In this document: positions 1 through 8,812 of the stretch, piece after piece | Numbering within the stretch: position 1 is the stretch's first letter | How the letters are laid out: each line of letters starts with the position of its first letter | Source: Flavobacterium aquidurense | GTDB taxonomy: Bacteria > Bacteroidota > Bacteroidia > Flavobacteriales > Flavobacteriaceae | Assembly: GCF_001404985.1 (NCBI RefSeq) | Contig: NZ_JRLF01000010.1 | Location: 310,001-374,000 of the forward strand | Length of the DNA: 64,000 nt | Direction of reading: 5' to 3' | Translations under genes and position numbers: made by a program | Notes under the pieces: model-generated | The model's input: the letters and a program-made list of their open reading frames with translations, nothing else | Database searches by the model: none | Told to the model about the DNA's origin: nothing

Positions 1-1
1 C

Positions 2-688
2 GACTCTGCAGTCACTTCAACCTTATGCGCACAAACCGGATTACAGGTATTATGTGTAGAAATGCCAATTCATCAAGCCCTAAATCAAGTTTCAAGAGGA
101 AGAGAACATATTGAACAATTAAAAAAGCGTTTTCCTAATGTTTCAAACGTAGAAACAGATTTAACTGACACTTTTGAAGCTTTTAAGAGCGCTGTGCCCA
201 CATCAAAAGATTCAACAAAAGTTAATTTATCGTTAGCAAACACTCGTGCACGCCTGAGAATGACCTCTTTATATTATTTAGCTGGAATTCATGGGCTTTT
301 AGTAGCAGGGACTGGAAATAAGGTAGAAGATTTTGGTGTAGGATTTTATACTAAATACGGTGACGGAGGAGTAGACCTAAGTCCAATTGCTGACTTAATG
401 AAATCCGATGTTTATGCTTTGGGAGAATTTTTAGCAATTCCTGAATCAATTTTAACAGCTGCACCTACAGATGGATTATTTGGCGATAATCGTACAGATG
501 AGGACCAATTAGGGGCAAGTTATGACGAACTTGAATGGGCAATGTTGGCCGCGGAGTCAGGAAATACGCCAGCTGACTTCACTGGGAGAGAAAAATCTGT
601 CTTTGAAATTTATAATCGTTTAAACACCAGTAACAAGCATAAAATGGATCCAATTCCGGTCTGTATAATACCAAAAACGTTAAAATAA
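2..688 (+). CDS. nadE: NAD(+) synthase, 5'-truncated by the window edge
   Basis: Last step of NAD biosynthesis: ATP-dependent amidation of deamido-NAD in the cytoplasm. The frame is open from base 2 and the residues before the first methionine read DSAVTSTLCAQTGLQ, the tail of the SGGIDSAV-type P-loop of N-type ATP pyrophosphatases, so the true start lies upstream. Further family blocks are visible: SLANTRARLRM, the NKVEDFGVGFYTKYGDG block, DLMKSDVYALGEFL, and PTDGLFGDNRTDEDQLG near the C-terminus. Whether an N-terminal glutaminase domain is present cannot be told because that part is outside the window. The family call is firm; ammonia or glutamine dependence is unknown. Confidence 0.95.
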   Translation, partial: DSAVTSTLCAQTGLQVLCVEMPIHQALNQVSRGREHIEQLKKRFPNVSNVETDLTDTFEAFKSAVPTSKDSTKVNLSLANTRARLRMTSLYYLAGIHGLLVAGTGNKVEDFGVGFYTKYGDGGVDLSPIADLMKSDVYALGEFLAIPESILTAAPTDGLFGDNRTDEDQLGASYDELEWAMLAAESGNTPADFTGREKSVFEIYNRLNTSNKHKMDPIPVCIIPKTLK

Positions 689-781
689 AACATTTTAACA
701 TTTGTCTGCAATTAATTACAGAATTTATTTATTAATTTTACAGTTCCAAAAACATGAACAATTCTAAAAAAGGTAAAAATT

Positions 782-1411
782 ATGATTAAAGTATGTCTTG
801 CAGACAATCATCCTGTGACTCACTTTGGCGTTAAGTCTTATTTTAAAGACCACGATCAAATTTCAATTGTTGCCAACGTAGGCAATTTTTCAATGGTTAG
901 AGATATCCTTCAAACGAAGGAAATCGATATCCTAATTCTCGATCTAGAGCTGGAAGGTCTCTCGAGTATCTTCGAGGTCAAGTCGATCCTGAAAAATTTC
1001 CCAAAAACAAAAATTGTAATTTTTAGTGACCTCGCTGAACAAATGTATGCTCCAAATGCAATTAAAGCAGGAGTTTCCGGGTATGTGCACAAAACAGAAA
1101 AACTTGAAACTTTAGGTCTTTCTATTATTAAAGTGCATGAAGGAAAAATTATCATCAACGAAACTGTGCGTAAAAACATGGCGCTTATCGCTAAACAAAG
1201 CAAAAGCGAGCGTTTGTACAGAAAACTTTCAAATCGTGAGATTGAAGTATTACGTTATTTAAGCGATGGTAAAAAGAACAATGAAATCTCTAAAATCTTA
1301 AATCTGAACGAAAAAACGATCAGTACTTACAAATTAAGATTATTGACTAAATTAAATGTTACTAATTTAGTTGACTTAGTTAACAAAGCGAAGACTTTAG
1401 AAATTATTTAA
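782..1411 (+). CDS. Orphan response regulator, NarL/FixJ (LuxR-type HTH) family
   Basis: 209 residues. The N-terminal receiver domain (about 1-120) has the acidic D8, the phospho-acceptor D54 in ILILDLEL, S82 and the conserved lysine K104 in YVHKT. The C-terminal LuxR-type HTH (about 146-205) contains the typical LSNREIEVLRYLSDGKKNNEISKILNLNEKTISTYK pattern (split here as LSNREIEVLRYL then NEKTISTYK). It is therefore a DNA-binding two-component regulator. No histidine kinase gene lies nearby, so partner and regulon are unknown. It starts 93 nt after nadE and its end overlaps the end of convergent dnaG by 4 nt, leaving no room for separate terminators. Confidence 0.9.
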   Translation: MIKVCLADNHPVTHFGVKSYFKDHDQISIVANVGNFSMVRDILQTKEIDILILDLELEGLSSIFEVKSILKNFPKTKIVIFSDLAEQMYAPNAIKAGVSGYVHKTEKLETLGLSIIKVHEGKIIINETVRKNMALIAKQSKSERLYRKLSNREIEVLRYLSDGKKNNEISKILNLNEKTISTYKLRLLTKLNVTNLVDLVNKAKTLEII

Positions 1412-3468
1412 TGGTACCTCGACATTACTCTTCCTAGTTTTTTCGAGAATGAGTTAACTAATTTCGAGTAATCGACGACCATAGACAAAAGCTCTGTATT
1501 ATCTGAATTATCAGGTTTTATAGAGCTTTTTAATTCCTGGATGATTTTATCTACCAAAAACCAACGCATAGACATAATCGTTTCACTAACGTATTGTGCA
1601 ATCGTTTCGTGTTTCATTTTTGAAAAAATGTTCTGCCCTTCCCAATCATGAAGGGTCAAACGTTCATCTTCCATCAAAATATCTGTAACTTCCTGAGCAA
1701 AATCAGGTTGTAATCGCATTAAGTATTGCTCAAGGCTAAATTTTTCGTTTTGGTTGTAAAACCCAATTAAGTCCGTAAAGATATTGCGGAACAAATTATT
1801 AGAGAGTTCAACCTCATCTTCCTGCAAACTCAAATAAATACGTTCGTATACTTTGTACTCTCTCTTCTCAGAAACCATTACAACTTCACCTTCGTCATTA
1901 TTCTTTAAAAGCACATCTTCAAACTCTTCAGTTTTATCTCCATAAAGCAATAATATCTCAATTACTTTTCGTTCTAAACGATACAAGATATCAACTTTTT
2001 CTGTTGACTCTGCAGGATAGCCCGGATCTCCCGGATAATCATCTGGCGGTCCTGTTCTGGGATCTTCAGGATCTCCTCCTGAAAAACCAGTATTTTTTGG
2101 GTTTTGGTTTCTAAAAACCTCAAAAGGTTTTTGATCCTGCTTTTGTTTTTTACCCGCCTCAGCAATATCTTTTTGAATTAATTGTGCCAAAGTACTTGTA
2201 AGTACCTGCTCTGAAATATCCATGATTCTGGCACATTCCTGAATATAGATTTCTCTTTGAATACGGTCCGGTATTTTTGAAATACTATTCACCATATCAC
2301 GAATTAAGTCGGCTTTTTTTATAGGATCGTTTTTAGCATCTTTCATCAGGAGCGATGCTTTAAACTGTATAAAATCTTTGCTGTTTTCTTCCAGATAGGC
2401 AACCAGATCGTCATGAGACGTTTTTCGTGCAAAACTGTCAGGATCTTCTCCATCAGGAAAAGCACAAACACGTACATTCATTCCTTCTTCCAGAATTAAA
2501 TCAATTCCTCGAACAGAAGCGCGCAATCCGGCAGCATCTCCATCAAAAAGAACGGTTATATTTCTGGTCAGTCTATTTACCAAACGAATCTGATCCGGCG
2601 TTAAAGCCGTTCCTGATGAAGCCACAACATTCTCAATCCCAGCCTGGTTAAACTGAATTACATCTGTATAGCCTTCAACCAGATAACAATTGTTTTGCTT
2701 GGCTATAGCTTGTTTGGCCTGAAAAATACCATAAAGCACTTTACTTTTATGGTAAATATCACTTTCCGGCGAGTTCAGGTATTTCGCCGCTTTTTTATCA
2801 TTTGTTAAAATACGTCCTCCAAAACCTAAAACACGTCCGGACATACTTTCTATAGGAAACATAACGCGGCCTTTGAAACGGTCAAAAGGGCGATCTTCTC
2901 TTGCAATGGTTAAACCTGTGCTTTCCAGAAATTCAAGTTTGTATCCTTTGCCCAAAGCTTCTTTAGTAAGGGCGTCCCAGGTTTCCGGTGAATATCCTAA
3001 ACTAAACTTTTTGATTGTTTCATTGGTAAAACCTCTTTCCTTAAAATAAGAAAGTCCAATTGCTTTTCCTTCTTCTGAATTTAAAAGTGTCTTATGAAAA
3101 TATTCTTTTGCAAATTCTGAAACCAGATACATACTTTCGCGAACATCAGTCATCGCTTTTTCAGCATCTGTTTGTTCTGTCTCTTCTATTTCAATATTGT
3201 ATTTTCTGGCCAGGTATCGAATGGCTTCCGGATAGGTAAACTGTGAATGCTCCATTAGAAATTTTACAGAATTCCCTCCTTTTCCCGTACTAAAATCTTT
3301 CCAGATCCCTTTTGCAGGTGAAACCATAAACGACGGAGAGCGCTCATCTGAGAACGGACTTAACCCTTTGAAGTTACTCCCGGCGCGTTTTAAATTAACA
3401 AAATCACCAATAACCTCCTCTACACGAGCAGTTTCAAAAACAGTATCAATTGTATTTTGTGAAATCAA
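1408..3468 (-). CDS. dnaG: DNA primase DnaG with a zinc-less N-terminal domain
   Basis: Synthesises RNA primers at the replication fork with DnaB. About 686 residues from a TTG start at 3468. The open frame extends upstream to a GTG at 3510, but a TACTTTTA -7-like box covers 3500-3507, inside that extension, and the protein alignment to primases begins at ISQNTIDTVFETARVEEVI. Domains: CHC2-type zinc-binding domain (about 1-95), Toprim core with VEGYTD and LFDGDAAG (about 260-345), then the helicase-binding C-terminal region. The four zinc ligands of the E. coli motif (CPFH...CFGC) are replaced: S37, S40, D58, T61, while surrounding residues (SPSF, KGGNSVKFLM) are kept. The start codon is inferred; the ligand loss is read directly. 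Confidence 0.93.
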   Translation of the reverse strand: MISQNTIDTVFETARVEEVIGDFVNLKRAGSNFKGLSPFSDERSPSFMVSPAKGIWKDFSTGKGGNSVKFLMEHSQFTYPEAIRYLARKYNIEIEETEQTDAEKAMTDVRESMYLVSEFAKEYFHKTLLNSEEGKAIGLSYFKERGFTNETIKKFSLGYSPETWDALTKEALGKGYKLEFLESTGLTIAREDRPFDRFKGRVMFPIESMSGRVLGFGGRILTNDKKAAKYLNSPESDIYHKSKVLYGIFQAKQAIAKQNNCYLVEGYTDVIQFNQAGIENVVASSGTALTPDQIRLVNRLTRNITVLFDGDAAGLRASVRGIDLILEEGMNVRVCAFPDGEDPDSFARKTSHDDLVAYLEENSKDFIQFKASLLMKDAKNDPIKKADLIRDMVNSISKIPDRIQREIYIQECARIMDISEQVLTSTLAQLIQKDIAEAGKKQKQDQKPFEVFRNQNPKNTGFSGGDPEDPRTGPPDDYPGDPGYPAESTEKVDILYRLERKVIEILLLYGDKTEEFEDVLLKNNDEGEVVMVSEKREYKVYERIYLSLQEDEVELSNNLFRNIFTDLIGFYNQNEKFSLEQYLMRLQPDFAQEVTDILMEDERLTLHDWEGQNIFSKMKHETIAQYVSETIMSMRWFLVDKIIQELKSSIKPDNSDNTELLSMVVDYSKLVNSFSKKLGRVMSRYH

Positions 3469-3499
3469 AACGTAAAATATTTTAAAAATTTGAAGTCTG

Positions 3500-3507
3500 T
3501 AAAAGTA
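3500..3507 (-). promoter_or_regulatory. -7 box of dnaG promoter (TACTTTTA)
   Basis: Seven of eight positions match the Bacteroidota TAnnTTTG box. It lies about 31 nt upstream of the TTG start at 3468 and inside the GTG-started extension, which argues for the TTG start. No clear -33 TTG at ideal spacing. Confidence 0.5.
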
Positions 3508-3541
3508 CACAAATCAATATTGAAATCTGGCGATTTCGCAT

Positions 3542-3572
3542 AAAAAAAGTGCTTCTTTTGAAGCACTTTTTC
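3542..3572 (-). terminator. Intrinsic terminator after the 343-aa outer-membrane protein gene
   Basis: 11-bp stem AAAAGTGCTTC / GAAGCACTTTT with a TTTT loop and a T-run on the minus strand, 23 nt past the stop of the gene ending at 3595. It separates the sigma-factor gene set from dnaG. Confidence 0.8.
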
Positions 3573-3594
3573 CACTAACTAATTAACCGCATTT

Positions 3595-4626
3595 CTAATT
3601 CAAGTCAAAGCGTAATCCCAGCGAAATATTATTTTCTTTCACTGCATTATCCTGAAACAGCGGATTCAAATCGTACTTGGCATATAAACTAAATTCTTTG
3701 TAACCTATATAAGAACTTAATCCGTAAATAAAATTATTTACATTATAATCTCCTTTTATAGTTGTTTTATAATCTAAATCGTCTTGCTCATATTTTAGAA
3801 TTTGTTTAGATTTTACATTGATTCCTGCGTAACCTCCAATTCCGAAACGGAAACTTTTATGTGTTCTAAAATAGGTTTTACCATTACTAACCTGAGGTTT
3901 AGAAAAATCAAATTCTAAATGCAAAGGCAGCACTATATAAACATTTCTAAAACGAGATTCATCCAGGTTGATTGCATTTGTCTGCAAAACAGTTTGATTT
4001 CCATTTACCACAAAATTTCTATTCTCTGTAGGACGAATGTTATTATACATTAATGAAAGTCCATATTTTGCATGCAATAAATTATCATTTTTCATTAACC
4101 TGGAATTATAAGTAAATCCCCATTCATAAAAATGAGATCCCATAAAACTGTAATTAGAATCCTGAAGTTTGCCATCAACCATCATATTGTTTAACCCCAT
4201 TGCAAATACAAATTGTGATGTTGTTCTTTTTTCGCCATGAATTGAATCTTTATCAACATCTTTTCTTTTCCAGCTAAAGATATAAGTGTGTGTAGAATCT
4301 TGTTCTTTGATTTTTCCGTCAACTTTTTGCTGTACTAAATCATTCAATTCATTTTGAGCCAAAGTCACTTTTTCTTCAATAATTATTGCTCTTGCTTCTG
4401 CGAGTTCTCTTTTTCGTTTGTCTGCTTGTTCCTGGGTTATTTTTCCCTCAGACAATTGAACGTTTACGGCCTCAACTTCTTCTTTTAAAGCTGATTTTTC
4501 TTCTTTAGTAATCTTCTCTATCTTATTGGCAATTTTTTTTGCTCTTGACTCAAAGGTTTCCTGCCCCAGAACTTTGCTGACAAATAAAAAGATTAGGATT
4601 ACGAGATAAATGGTAAAATTTTTCAT
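3595..4626 (-). CDS. Secreted coiled-coil protein with predicted outer-membrane beta-barrel
   Basis: 343 residues. Signal peptide (MKNFTIYLVILIFLFVSKVLGQ). Residues about 25-105 are charged and heptad-rich (KKIANKIEKITKEEKSALKEE and onward), a likely periplasmic coiled coil. The C-terminal two thirds alternates aromatic and polar residues and ends in ISLGLRFDLN, typical of a Bacteroidota outer-membrane barrel. Third gene of a set after the ECF sigma factor and its putative anti-sigma, so it may be an effector or target of that system. No specific family recognised. Confidence 0.7.
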   Translation of the reverse strand: MKNFTIYLVILIFLFVSKVLGQETFESRAKKIANKIEKITKEEKSALKEEVEAVNVQLSEGKITQEQADKRKRELAEARAIIIEEKVTLAQNELNDLVQQKVDGKIKEQDSTHTYIFSWKRKDVDKDSIHGEKRTTSQFVFAMGLNNMMVDGKLQDSNYSFMGSHFYEWGFTYNSRLMKNDNLLHAKYGLSLMYNNIRPTENRNFVVNGNQTVLQTNAINLDESRFRNVYIVLPLHLEFDFSKPQVSNGKTYFRTHKSFRFGIGGYAGINVKSKQILKYEQDDLDYKTTIKGDYNVNNFIYGLSSYIGYKEFSLYAKYDLNPLFQDNAVKENNISLGLRFDLN

Positions 4627-4686
4627 TTTTGATTGATTTTAAATTTGATTGATGATTTTTTAATTGTTGATTCTTTCTTCTATATT

Positions 4687-5403
4687 CTACTCTTGTTGAT
4701 TTCGATTCGCCAAAGCCACTTTTACTGTTTGATAATTCTTGTTGACTTTTGTAATCATTTTTTCCCTAAAAGAAAGTTCCAATTCTCCGTCGACCTGATT
4801 TAGTAAATCATTAGCATTGATTTTTACTTTTGATTTTGTTTTTACTGTATTTTCAGCAACAACTGTCTTTTCAGCCGATTCTAATAATTGATCTGTGTTT
4901 TCATTTTTAGACGTTTGTGCAATTGAAGTTTTAGTATTAATGGATTGTTTTTCGGGATTGTTTTTGATGATGATTGAAGACTCCGCTATTTGATTTGATT
5001 CATTTTTAATTGTTTTATTTAGTTTTGGATTATGATTTTTTTCTTTTATTACTGAATTCTGAACAGAAGGTTTGTCTGAAATTGCAACTTGTGTTTTAAC
5101 CGAATCTATTATGTTCAGAGTTGGTTTTACAAGAGTATCTTTATTCACATTTCCTTGTTCTGTTGCGACATTATTTTTTGGTGTTTCAACAGCACTTTTC
5201 TTCTCATTAAAAAAGAAAGTTCCAACCAATAAAAACCCAACAATACTTGCCGCTATATAAAGCCACTTTCTATCTTTTTCAGGTTTTTTCTTTTCAGCTA
5301 CACTCAACATCGCATCTAATCGATCCCAGGCTTTATCGCTTGGTTCAATTTTTCGCTGATTTAATTTTTCACGGAAATCCTTTTCAAAATTATTCGGTTC
5401 CAT
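4687..5403 (-). CDS. Single-pass membrane protein, putative anti-sigma factor
   Basis: 238 residues. The N-terminal about 45 residues are charged and lack a signal peptide (NFEKDFREKLNQRKIEPSDKAWDRLD), followed by one membrane segment (about 47-64, WLYIAASIVGFLLVGTFFF) and a Ser/Asn/Lys-rich low-complexity periplasmic part. That topology and the 14-nt overlap with the ECF sigma gene upstream fit an anti-sigma or sigma-modulating protein. No zinc-binding HXXXCXXC motif is present, so it is not a ZAS-type anti-sigma. Function inferred from context. Confidence 0.6.
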   Translation of the reverse strand: MEPNNFEKDFREKLNQRKIEPSDKAWDRLDAMLSVAEKKKPEKDRKWLYIAASIVGFLLVGTFFFNEKKSAVETPKNNVATEQGNVNKDTLVKPTLNIIDSVKTQVAISDKPSVQNSVIKEKNHNPKLNKTIKNESNQIAESSIIIKNNPEKQSINTKTSIAQTSKNENTDQLLESAEKTVVAENTVKTKSKVKINANDLLNQVDGELELSFREKMITKVNKNYQTVKVALANRNQQE

Positions 5404-5950
5404 TATCTTGTTTTTTTAAGGTATTAATTTGTGTTTGCAGCATTTTTCTTGCGTGCGATAATTGCGATTTTGATGTTCCTTCGTTAATTCCTAACATCTT
5501 GGCAATTTCATTGTGCTTATATCCTTCGATGGCATATAAATTAAAAACCATTTTATATCCGTCAGGCAAAGCATCTATTAAAAACTGAAGTTGATCTATA
5601 GAAAACTGACTGTCAGTTGCATTAAAACTTTCCTCGGCATAAATTTCATCTTCAACAAACTTTACTTTTTTCTGAACCCTTAAATATGATATACATTCAT
5701 TAACCATAATCCTGCGTATCCAGCCTTCGAAACTTCCTTTATGCTCAAACTTATTTAAGTTGGTAAACACTTTCATAAAGGCCGTTATCATTACATCTTC
5801 GGCTAATTGAATATCCTTAATATATTGTCGACATACACTTAACATTTTAGAAGAAAACCTATTATAAATTTGCTGTTGTGCTTGTCGATTATGCTCGACA
5901 GCCAACTTTATAATTTCGGTTTCTTCGTGATGTAAATGAATAATTTTCAT
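5390..5950 (-). CDS. ECF-family RNA polymerase sigma factor
   Basis: 186 residues. Region 2 (about 25-90) includes KDIQLAEDVMITAFMKVFTNLNKFEHKGSFEGWIRR (in shorter pieces LAEDVMITAFMKVF and SFEGWIRRIMVNECISYLR); region 4 (about 120-175) has LPDGYKMVFNLYAIEGYKHNEIAKMLGI followed by EGTSKSQLSHARKML, the -35-recognition helix pattern. Small size and absence of regions 1 and 3 mark it as ECF. It overlaps the downstream membrane protein by 14 nt, which indicates translational coupling. The inducing signal is unknown. Confidence 0.92.
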   Translation of the reverse strand: MKIIHLHHEETEIIKLAVEHNRQAQQQIYNRFSSKMLSVCRQYIKDIQLAEDVMITAFMKVFTNLNKFEHKGSFEGWIRRIMVNECISYLRVQKKVKFVEDEIYAEESFNATDSQFSIDQLQFLIDALPDGYKMVFNLYAIEGYKHNEIAKMLGINEGTSKSQLSHARKMLQTQINTLKKQDNGTE

Positions 5951-6267
5951 TAATACGCTTTCGGTTTTGGTTTAGTAACAGTCTTCTATTAGCATAGACG
6001 ATTTACGTTTTAAAATGGTTGCATGAGAAAGAAAAAAAAAATCAATAAAATCCCGAAGCTTTGTGACCAAATTCATAAAACACTTTATTACAAGCAACTA
6101 AAACAATTTTCTAATTGGCAAATTTTCTAATTTTCTAATTATTTTTCTTCACTGAGGCAAGTTAATCTAATTCGGCCCCAATAGAAAATAAAAAAACCTT
6201 ACAATATTATACATATTGCAAGGTTTCTCCATAAAGATATTTTCAAAAGCAATTGTTGATTTAAATT
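5951..6267. other. Intergenic region between sigma factor and DUF2207 gene
   Basis: 317 nt, very AT-rich. It holds the leader of the sigma-factor gene, a short direct repeat of AATTTTCTAATT around 6107-6140, and the DUF2207 terminator at 6190-6228. No other gene is visible. Confidence 0.6.
6190..6228 (-). terminator. Intrinsic terminator after the DUF2207 gene
   Basis: Stem built from AAACCTTGCAATAT and its near-complement (one mismatch) around 6193-6226, followed on the minus strand by TTTTTTATTTT. It lies 40 nt past the stop codon of the DUF2207 gene. Confidence 0.75.
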
Positions 6268-8184
6268 TTACCAACCGCCGCCTCCACCGCCACCGCCTCC
6301 ACCGCCGGAGCTTCCGCCACCAGAACTGCCGCTGCTCCAGCTTCCGCTGCTTCCGCTGGAACTGCTTGATGAAGATCCTGATGATGCAGGAGGATTTGGA
6401 TTAACTGCTGCCGTATTTACAGAATTCTCAAATGTCGATAAAAACAGGGTTGGTTGTCTATAAAATGTATCATCGCCCTGATACCACGAAGGATCATATT
6501 TAGCCAACTCTAAAACTTCTTCAAATTGTTTTCCCCATTCTATTTCGACTCCTAATGCAATAGCATATGGAAATAATTTTTCAAACAATTGCGGAGTCAG
6601 TTCCGGAGGATTCAACATATTCATTCGGTTTTTCTCTGCCGTTTTAAGATAGAGTTTAAACCCTTCCAGTCTATAAAATGCTTCGGCACCTTTGTCTGTA
6701 TATTTCCCTAAGGTCTTAACATAAATTATATACATCACGAAAACAACTCCAATGATAATTATTTGTTTGCTGCTTAAAAAAGCAATTGAGATAAAAAATA
6801 TTGCCACTGCCGGAGCAAAAACAAAAAAGCCCAAAATAGCCCTTAAAATAAGCATACCTGTACCTATATTCTTTTTTGTAAACCAATATGTTAATCCTGC
6901 AACTGCAATAATCAATCCTGTATAAAAAGGATAACTAATATACCCTTTGCTATTGGAAAGTAACTCATAAGAAAGTCCCGCAATCAGAAAAACTGCAAAA
7001 CCAATCCATTTTTTTTGAGTATTGTTTTGATAAAATTCATCTAAGTTTATTTGTTTTTTTACTGTTTTAAGCCACTTAGAATAGGCTTTTTCAAAAATCT
7101 TATAATTGGAATCTGTTACTTCTATCTTCTCCTTTTTAACAAAACCGCTTACTATATCTGATTCTTCTGCGCTCAAACCTTTTGATTGCTTATTTAAAAC
7201 TTCTATCTCATAGGTATGCTTATTTTTAAAAACTCCATTTTCTAATGTAGACAAAATCCTAATCGCACCTTTTACAGAAATATTAACAACAGACGACATA
7301 TAGGTTTTGTCTGTAACTTTTTTGTGATATACGTACCCCGTAATTGCAGGAGACCAATCAAAAGGAGGAATGAATTCAGGCATCAATGTTTTTTTAACCG
7401 GATCTTTACCGTATTTCTTCCAGCTAAAAAAGAAAAAAATTGCCATTCCTATTCCATAAATCACAGACCACAAATTTGTCTTTATTTGTTTATAAAAAGA
7501 ACTTGTTTCCTGCAAAAAAGTGGGAGGATCTACAATTCCTTTAGCAAATGATGCAGCAACGGTTAAACCTTCTTTTGGTCTAAGCTGTACAGCAGTAAAA
7601 CTCACAATATTATGTTTATCATTTAAGGAATTTACACAATTCGAATCCTTAGATCCTGATAATCCAGTATAACAATATAAATTTTCAAATTTATTACCAT
7701 ACGGAAGAGAAATCTGGCAAGTCGCTTTATCTATTGGAAGATTCCACCCATTTCCGGTCACATTCCAATACAACTCATCATATTGATCAAAATATCCAAT
7801 CTGAAACGGAACAGTATAGCTAATTTGATAATCATATATACCACTTTCTAAATCGACATCTTTATCTCCTATATAGATCTTCCAGTCACCTGATTCTTCT
7901 TTTGTAAAATACTTTTCATTGGCTCCATCTTTTTTTATGGTGTTTATAGTGTATTTTACATCTATTTCAGTACCGTCTTTATCTTGTCTTGTTAAGGGTA
8001 AAACTCTTAAAAGCCCGTGTCTAAAATCATTACCTTCAGCATATATTGAAATATTTTCGACAACATTAATAGTACCTGATCTTTCAATATTAATTTTAAC
8101 ATCAAAATTTAAAATTCTTTCCTGAGCTTGTGCCTGATATACTAAAACAGAAAACAGAACAAACAATATTTTTCTTAGCATCAT
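6268..8184 (-). CDS. DUF2207-family membrane protein with glycine-rich C-terminus
   Basis: About 638 residues from the ATG at 8184; the frame is open to a TTG at 8196, but that would put four odd residues before the signal peptide MMLRKILFVLFSVLVYQAQAQ. The N-terminal extracytoplasmic domain (about 25-230; LNFDVKINIERSGTINVVENI) is typical of DUF2207, then a membrane helix (about 240-260), a cytoplasmic segment and further helices near 395-490. The C-terminus is a Ser/Gly tract ending in eleven glycines and a final tryptophan, the tail common in this family. It follows lemA immediately; LemA-DUF2207 pairs are frequent, but their function is unsettled. The glycine run is encoded by varied GGN codons. 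Confidence 0.85.
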   Translation of the reverse strand: MMLRKILFVLFSVLVYQAQAQERILNFDVKINIERSGTINVVENISIYAEGNDFRHGLLRVLPLTRQDKDGTEIDVKYTINTIKKDGANEKYFTKEESGDWKIYIGDKDVDLESGIYDYQISYTVPFQIGYFDQYDELYWNVTGNGWNLPIDKATCQISLPYGNKFENLYCYTGLSGSKDSNCVNSLNDKHNIVSFTAVQLRPKEGLTVAASFAKGIVDPPTFLQETSSFYKQIKTNLWSVIYGIGMAIFFFFSWKKYGKDPVKKTLMPEFIPPFDWSPAITGYVYHKKVTDKTYMSSVVNISVKGAIRILSTLENGVFKNKHTYEIEVLNKQSKGLSAEESDIVSGFVKKEKIEVTDSNYKIFEKAYSKWLKTVKKQINLDEFYQNNTQKKWIGFAVFLIAGLSYELLSNSKGYISYPFYTGLIIAVAGLTYWFTKKNIGTGMLILRAILGFFVFAPAVAIFFISIAFLSSKQIIIIGVVFVMYIIYVKTLGKYTDKGAEAFYRLEGFKLYLKTAEKNRMNMLNPPELTPQLFEKLFPYAIALGVEIEWGKQFEEVLELAKYDPSWYQGDDTFYRQPTLFLSTFENSVNTAAVNPNPPASSGSSSSSSSGSSGSWSSGSSGGGSSGGGGGGGGGGGW

Positions 8185-8196
8185 ATGACAATACAA

Positions 8197-8751
8197 TTAA
8201 AACTGAACTTTAGGGGTTTCTCTTTGTTTTTCATCTTCCAGTTCCAGGAAATTTTTCTTTGGAAAACCAAATGAATTAGCCACCAAATTACCCGGAAAAG
8301 ATTCTACAGCAATATTGTAATCCCTTACAGTTGCATTATAATATCGTTTTGATCGTTCTATTTCAGTTTCGATTTCGCTTAACTCTTCCTGCAAACTCAG
8401 AAAATTGGTGTTGGCTTTTAGATCAGGATAATTTTCTGCCAATGCAAAAATAGTTCCTACCGCATTGCCTAATTTTTTATCAAGCTGCAATTTTTCGTCA
8501 GCGCTTGGTGCACTTAAAGCCTGATTACGAAGATTTACAATGTGAGCGAGTGTTTCTTTTTCGTGGGTTAAATACCCTTTTACGGTTTCTACCAGATTCG
8601 GAATTAAATCAAATCGTTTTTTTAGAATAACATCGATTCCGCTTAAAGCTTCTTCAAGCATATTGCGTTTAGACACAAAACTATTGTAAAGCATTATAAG
8701 GTAAATCCCCAGAACTACAGCTACGGCAAGTATTATAAGTAAAATAATCAT
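8197..8751 (-). CDS. lemA: LemA family protein
   Basis: 184 residues. N-terminal membrane helix (about 1-22, IILLIILAVAVVLGIYLIMLY), then a helical domain with the family blocks FVSKRNMLEEALSGIDVILKKRFDLIPNLVE (shown in parts: DVILKKRFDLIPNLVETVKGY), LSLQEELSEIETEIERSKRYYN and VRDYN. LemA proteins are anchored with most of the chain outside the cytoplasm. The stop codon directly abuts the DUF2207 gene, so the two are almost certainly co-transcribed. Biochemical role unknown. Confidence 0.93.
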   Translation of the reverse strand: MIILLIILAVAVVLGIYLIMLYNSFVSKRNMLEEALSGIDVILKKRFDLIPNLVETVKGYLTHEKETLAHIVNLRNQALSAPSADEKLQLDKKLGNAVGTIFALAENYPDLKANTNFLSLQEELSEIETEIERSKRYYNATVRDYNIAVESFPGNLVANSFGFPKKNFLELEDEKQRETPKVQF

Positions 8752-8812
8752 ATTTCATTATTAAATTAAAGTCCAATTTAACAATAAAAATATTAAGAAT
8801 AAGATGGTGAGA

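Noticed and set aside
3469..3510. GTG start giving a 700-residue DnaG
   Set aside because: A -7-like box (3500-3507) overlaps this stretch and the added residues do not match primase N-termini, so the TTG at 3468 is preferred.
6268..6330. Glycine-rich tract, considered as a frameshifted or low-quality end
   Set aside because: The codons vary and the stop follows a final tryptophan, as in other DUF2207 proteins; it looks like a genuine tail.
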